Assembly: GCF_963676685.1 (NCBI RefSeq)
Contig: NC_092349.1
Span: 35,446,293-35,510,292 of the forward strand
Length of the DNA stretch: 64,000 bases
DNA from: Mytilus edulis
Taxonomy: Eukaryota; Mollusca; Bivalvia; Mytilida; Mytilidae
Reading direction: 5' to 3'
Position numbers and translations under genes: made by a program. Below the pieces are notes generated by a model, which saw only the letters and a program-made list of their open reading frames with translations, had not been told where the DNA came from and ran no database searches. Shown in pieces: positions 60,481 to 64,000 of this stretch. How positions within the stretch are numbered: the stretch's first letter is position 1; every line of letters begins with the position of its first letter.

Positions 60481-60922
60481 TACATGTACAGTCCTTGGAT
60501 GGTGTAAACTTCCCACTAACGTTACACCATACACCATTACACCATACACCATACAGCATTACACCATACACGTTACACCTTTGCACCATACACCTTTCAC
60601 ATTACACCATGCACCATTCCCCATTCTATCTACACGATCCGAAATTACCCATAATGCAATTAAATTTCAAATATTAAGATTATTATTATTGTTTATGTTT
60701 ACAATTCGAAAAAATAAAATAAAAAGAAATTCGTTTCAACCAATGAGATGTCGTACACCAACAATCACACCATTCCCGATCGCACGTTACACAATCACAC
60801 CATTCCTCAATTACCATTACACCATTCCCCTTACACCATACACCACAGCACCATTACACCATTACACCAGTACACTATACAATTTTTTTGGAAAGTTTAC
60901 ACCATCCAAGGGCTGTATATAT
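60481..60922. mobile_element. Foldback element with CACCATTA microsatellite
   Basis: Left TACAGTCCTTGGATGGTG with TAAACTTCC; the right end is its complement (GGAAAGTTTACACCATCC, AAGGGCTGTA). Inside are about twenty CACCATTA or CACCATACA units around a non-repeated centre (60640-60740). The 159-codon open frame across it is low-complexity. Confidence 0.75.
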
Positions 60923-60934
60923 AATTTCCACATT

Positions 60935-61225
60935 ATTTATGTATATGCCTGTCCCAAGTCAGGAGCCTGTAATTCAGTGGTTGTCGTTTGTTCAAGTGTT
61001 ACAAATTTGTTTTTCGTTCATTTTTTAAACATAAATAAGGCCGTTAGTTTTCTCGTTTGAATTGTTTTACATTGTCTTATCGGGGCCTCTTATAGCTGAC
61101 TACGCGGTATGGGCTTTGCTCATTGTTGAAGGCCTTACGGTGACCTATAGTTGTTAATGTTTGTGTCATTTTGGTCTTTTGTGGATAGTTGTCTCATTGA
61201 CAATCATACCTTCACATCTTCTTTT
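60935..61225 (+). repeat. Family 3 repeat, sense copy
   Basis: ATTATTTATGTATATGCCTG, CAAGTCAGGAGCCTGTAATT, GTTGAAGGCCTTACGGTGAC and CATTGACAATCATACC in order. Confidence 0.8.
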
Positions 61226-61564
61226 TTTTTTATACTTCATCCATTTGTATATCAATATATTCTACTATGCTTTTAATAGTGCAGTGTAAGTGCATGGTGG
61301 ACACTCGTTTGTAAGAAATCGATTTTTCTGAAAGATTAGATATGAGAAGCCATTCATATTTTCCCGCAAAAACATACAGAGTTACCGGTCCTTACCTGGA
61401 GTGTCGTAAAACGTTTTTGAGATATTCTTCCGCAAGCTTTAACACAATTTACAACTTCAAACGTTTAATGTTTTGAATGTTATTTTCTGTAATAAAGCAC
61501 TAGCATGAATTTTATTAAATGGCGTGCATATATATTTCCAATTTCCTATACCTTTCCTAAGATT

Positions 61565-61925
61565 ATAAATATAAGGCGATGTTGTATGATTGCCAATGAG
61601 ACAATTTTCCACCAAAGTTCATATTAAGTAGATGTTAGCAATAAGAGGTAACGGTACGACCTTCAACAATGACAAACGCCGATACCTTAAAGTCGATTAT
61701 GAAAGGACACGACATAAATAAAAAGTGAAACAATTAAATTGAGAAAAATAACGGCATAATTCACAAATCAATTGGGAAAAACAAAAATTAATGACATGAA
61801 CCATTACAACCACAAAATTGCAGGTTCTAGACAAAAGACAGGCGCATACAAAATGTGGCGGGTTTAAACATGTTTGTGAGCGCTCAACCTTCTAACATAT
61901 GAACAAACTATAGAAGCCAGTTGAA
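61565..61925 (-). repeat. Family 3 repeat, antisense copy
   Basis: GTATGATTGCCAATGAGACA, GAGAAAAATAACGGCATAAT and AATGTGGCGGGTTTAAACAT are in the inverted order. Confidence 0.75.
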
Positions 61926-63216
61926 AATGGCTTTTTAATATCTCATCAGATCGATACAAACAGAAAAAAAACTAACTAAAACATAGACCGGGTGTGACAG
62001 AGTATTTATACATCTCTTACAACAAAATATAAAAAGTAGAGACCTAAGACTATATATATTGATGTTTCAACTCATGATGGGGTTCAACTTGATTTTTTAG
62101 ACTTAGCCTTTTGAATATATGTTTAGGCTACAACAGTGAACTAATGGAAGAAATAAATGTCTAAAAAAACAACGAATGATATAAACATACAACAAATTTA
62201 AAGTGCCTAACTATATAAGTTTAACATAGAAAAGTATACGACGTATAATTGATTTTAAGACCGAGAAATATTTTCCAGTTAACAAACATATATACATAAG
62301 TACGTGTACGTACAATTGAAATTAAAATGAGATTTATAGAATAAATTATCGAAGAATCCAAAAAGAAAAATATTCAACGAGTGACCGAACAACACATGAA
62401 TTTGCTAATGCGCGCAGCCTATTTGAATTCTTTGATTAGTTATTCTTTTTATTACATTGGCAAATGGCCTTTTTTAAGTAGAAAGGGTAAGAAACTAACA
62501 TGTATATCTAAAAGAGATTTAAATTTCACACACATTATTTGATAAGAAGATACCAAGTCAATAGCTGATAAAGAAATTAAGAAAACAAATGGCACACATA
62601 CAGGTGAACTCGTTTGGACCCTGCAAGATGATTGATCAAAAGGAAAAATGTAAATCCTATAATATTAATGCACTGGTCATTAGTCATTTCTTTGCATGTC
62701 TTCTGTCATAATCATAACAGACTAAATGCACTGATCCAGGGTTTGGTGTTTGAAGGCTCTACCAATGTTAGGAGTTAAAGAACTATATTTTACCCCAAAA
62801 AAATGGATGTAGTCTAATCTATGAAATATATTCATTTCTTAAAAAAAAGGGGTGAGGTATAATTGAAGAAAAAAAAATAATAAGCAACTTCGCATCCAAT
62901 TTAAGATTTCAAGCATGTCAGTCATTGTGATTACAATTTCTAAAACATATCATTTATTCATTTTTTTTTCTAATATATTTTTCGGTGTTAAAAAAGTTAT
63001 CTAGTCCTCCCCTGAGTGCTCCGTATAAAAACATTTTGGGGGAAAACACAGATACATTGGATTTGACAGTTTGACACCACCATTTAATTGCTTTTGTGCT
63101 GCTACTCGTTACTCGACACGTTACTAGGATAACCTTGGGGTGATATGTATAAAACTACTTATCCGAAAGCACGGATTTTTTTCTACATGTCCTACGATAA
63201 ATAAATAATACGATAA
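61926..63216. other. Gene-free stretch
   Basis: AT-rich, no recognised repeat or coding motif. Confidence 0.4.
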
Positions 63217-63840
63217 GATCTGTCCTACTAAAATACGCTTGGGAACGCCCGAGAAAAGAAAAAGCGCCCGAGGAAGAAAAAAAGACCCGGGAGAATAAGT
63301 GATTTCCTGAATGAAAAAAAAAAACATTGCGCGTTTCACCCGTATAAATGGGGATATTTACGATGCCAAATCTAAAGTGTGTAGATAGTGTTGTTGCATT
63401 TTTACATTTTAGATTTAAAAATTGTATATAAGTTGGTAAATATAAGTATATAGAAGAATCATGAACGATATTGTCCTCGATCAAAACGTATATTTAGTTA
63501 GTTTTAAAAAAATCAGTGCCCGAGGTCTAATATTCGCAACTGCATAGTGAACACTTGTTCAATTACTTTTACCGTTCTTAAATAATGTGCAACTCCTTTA
63601 ATTTTATAAAATTAATATTAATCTGGGAAATTTGAGAAACGTATCTGTCGGTGTTTAACGATTTATAAATCTTCAGCATAAACTGTGATCCATTATTATC
63701 TTTTCGAAATAGTATTCATATATTATTGTTAAAATTGAAACATTCATCTCTATATATTTTCCCCGGGCGCTATTTTTTTCCCCCGGCGCTTTTTCTTCAT
63801 CCGGGCGCTCCCGACGCTTTTTAGTAGGACCCGATTAGAT
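63217..63840. mobile_element. Foldback element with GCGCCCGG-rich arms
   Basis: The left arm (63217-63293: TCCTACTAAAATACGC, GAAAAAGCGCCCGAGG) is the inverted form of the right (63760-63840: CCGGCGCTTTTTCTTC, GACGCTTTTTAGTAGGA). The arms are far richer in G and C than the AT-rich centre. Minus-strand open frames at 63124-63484 span the left arm and are not genes. Confidence 0.75.
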
Positions 63841-64000
63841 ATCTTAACTTAAGTAGTTTTAAATTATTGAAAAACAATAGTTAATAGTTTTAAATAGTTT
63901 TAAGGAGTATGATTGGATTTAAGTAGAGTAGAACTCGTTTTTATAGTTTTACTTATAATTTTGCAAGTTAAATTAATCTAATCGTTATTTTTCAGTACAA

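Noticed and set aside
60581-61060. 159-codon open frame
   Set aside because: Translation is low-complexity from the CACCATTA repeat and then runs into a family 3 repeat.
63124-63484. Minus-strand open frames of 71 and 109 codons
   Set aside because: They cover the left arm of a foldback element and show no domain.

Overview
The window is eukaryotic: AT-rich, with GT-AG introns, very little coding sequence and many diverged interspersed repeats. Several repeats match, from memory, families that are abundant in marine mussels (for example the CCAGACGCGCGTTTCGTC element and the GAGCAGGATCTGC element). I therefore infer a bivalve mollusc, probably Mytilus. No bacterial genes, CRISPR, rRNA or tRNA were recognised.

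The only real genes are three tandem, same-strand paralogues of a secreted chymotrypsin-fold protein. Gene A (1-791) is the 3' end of a copy cut by the window edge. Gene B (coding 9682-17384; leader exon from about 7776) is intact: seven coding exons, 267 residues, with a 17-nt microexon. Gene C (coding 32938-40541) has the same exon plan but lacks one base in exon 3, giving an early stop. All three are serine protease homologues without a working active site. In gene B, His57, Asp102 and Ser195 read Ala, Asn and Ala (chymotrypsin numbering), and no Arg precedes the IVAG activation site. Gene A has Gly at position 195. The disulphide cysteines and the SGWG core remain, so the fold appears kept while catalysis is lost. 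Genes B and C share a TATA box, a leader exon and in-frame stops just upstream of the ATG.

Genes B and C lie in a direct tandem segmental duplication: unit 1 about 900-26607, unit 2 about 26868-42457. The size difference is mostly insertions present in one unit and absent from the other. These empty sites delimit several mobile elements: an LINE-bearing foldback element (3456-5050), a CATGCATG foldback element in an intron of B (13984-14609), a CR1/Jockey-type LINE with a PHD-like finger and a 2A-like motif (about 18440-22400), a repeat at 24076-24530, and elements in introns of C.

From 42.5 kb to the end I see no gene. The region holds repeats: a palindrome with a nested TTAA-flanked element (45833-46630), a LINE 3' fragment (52020-52680), a degenerate 9/11-bp motif array (52918-53290), MITE-like elements, and a 263-bp chimeric segment present twice at about 99 percent identity. 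All repeat family assignments are by eye.
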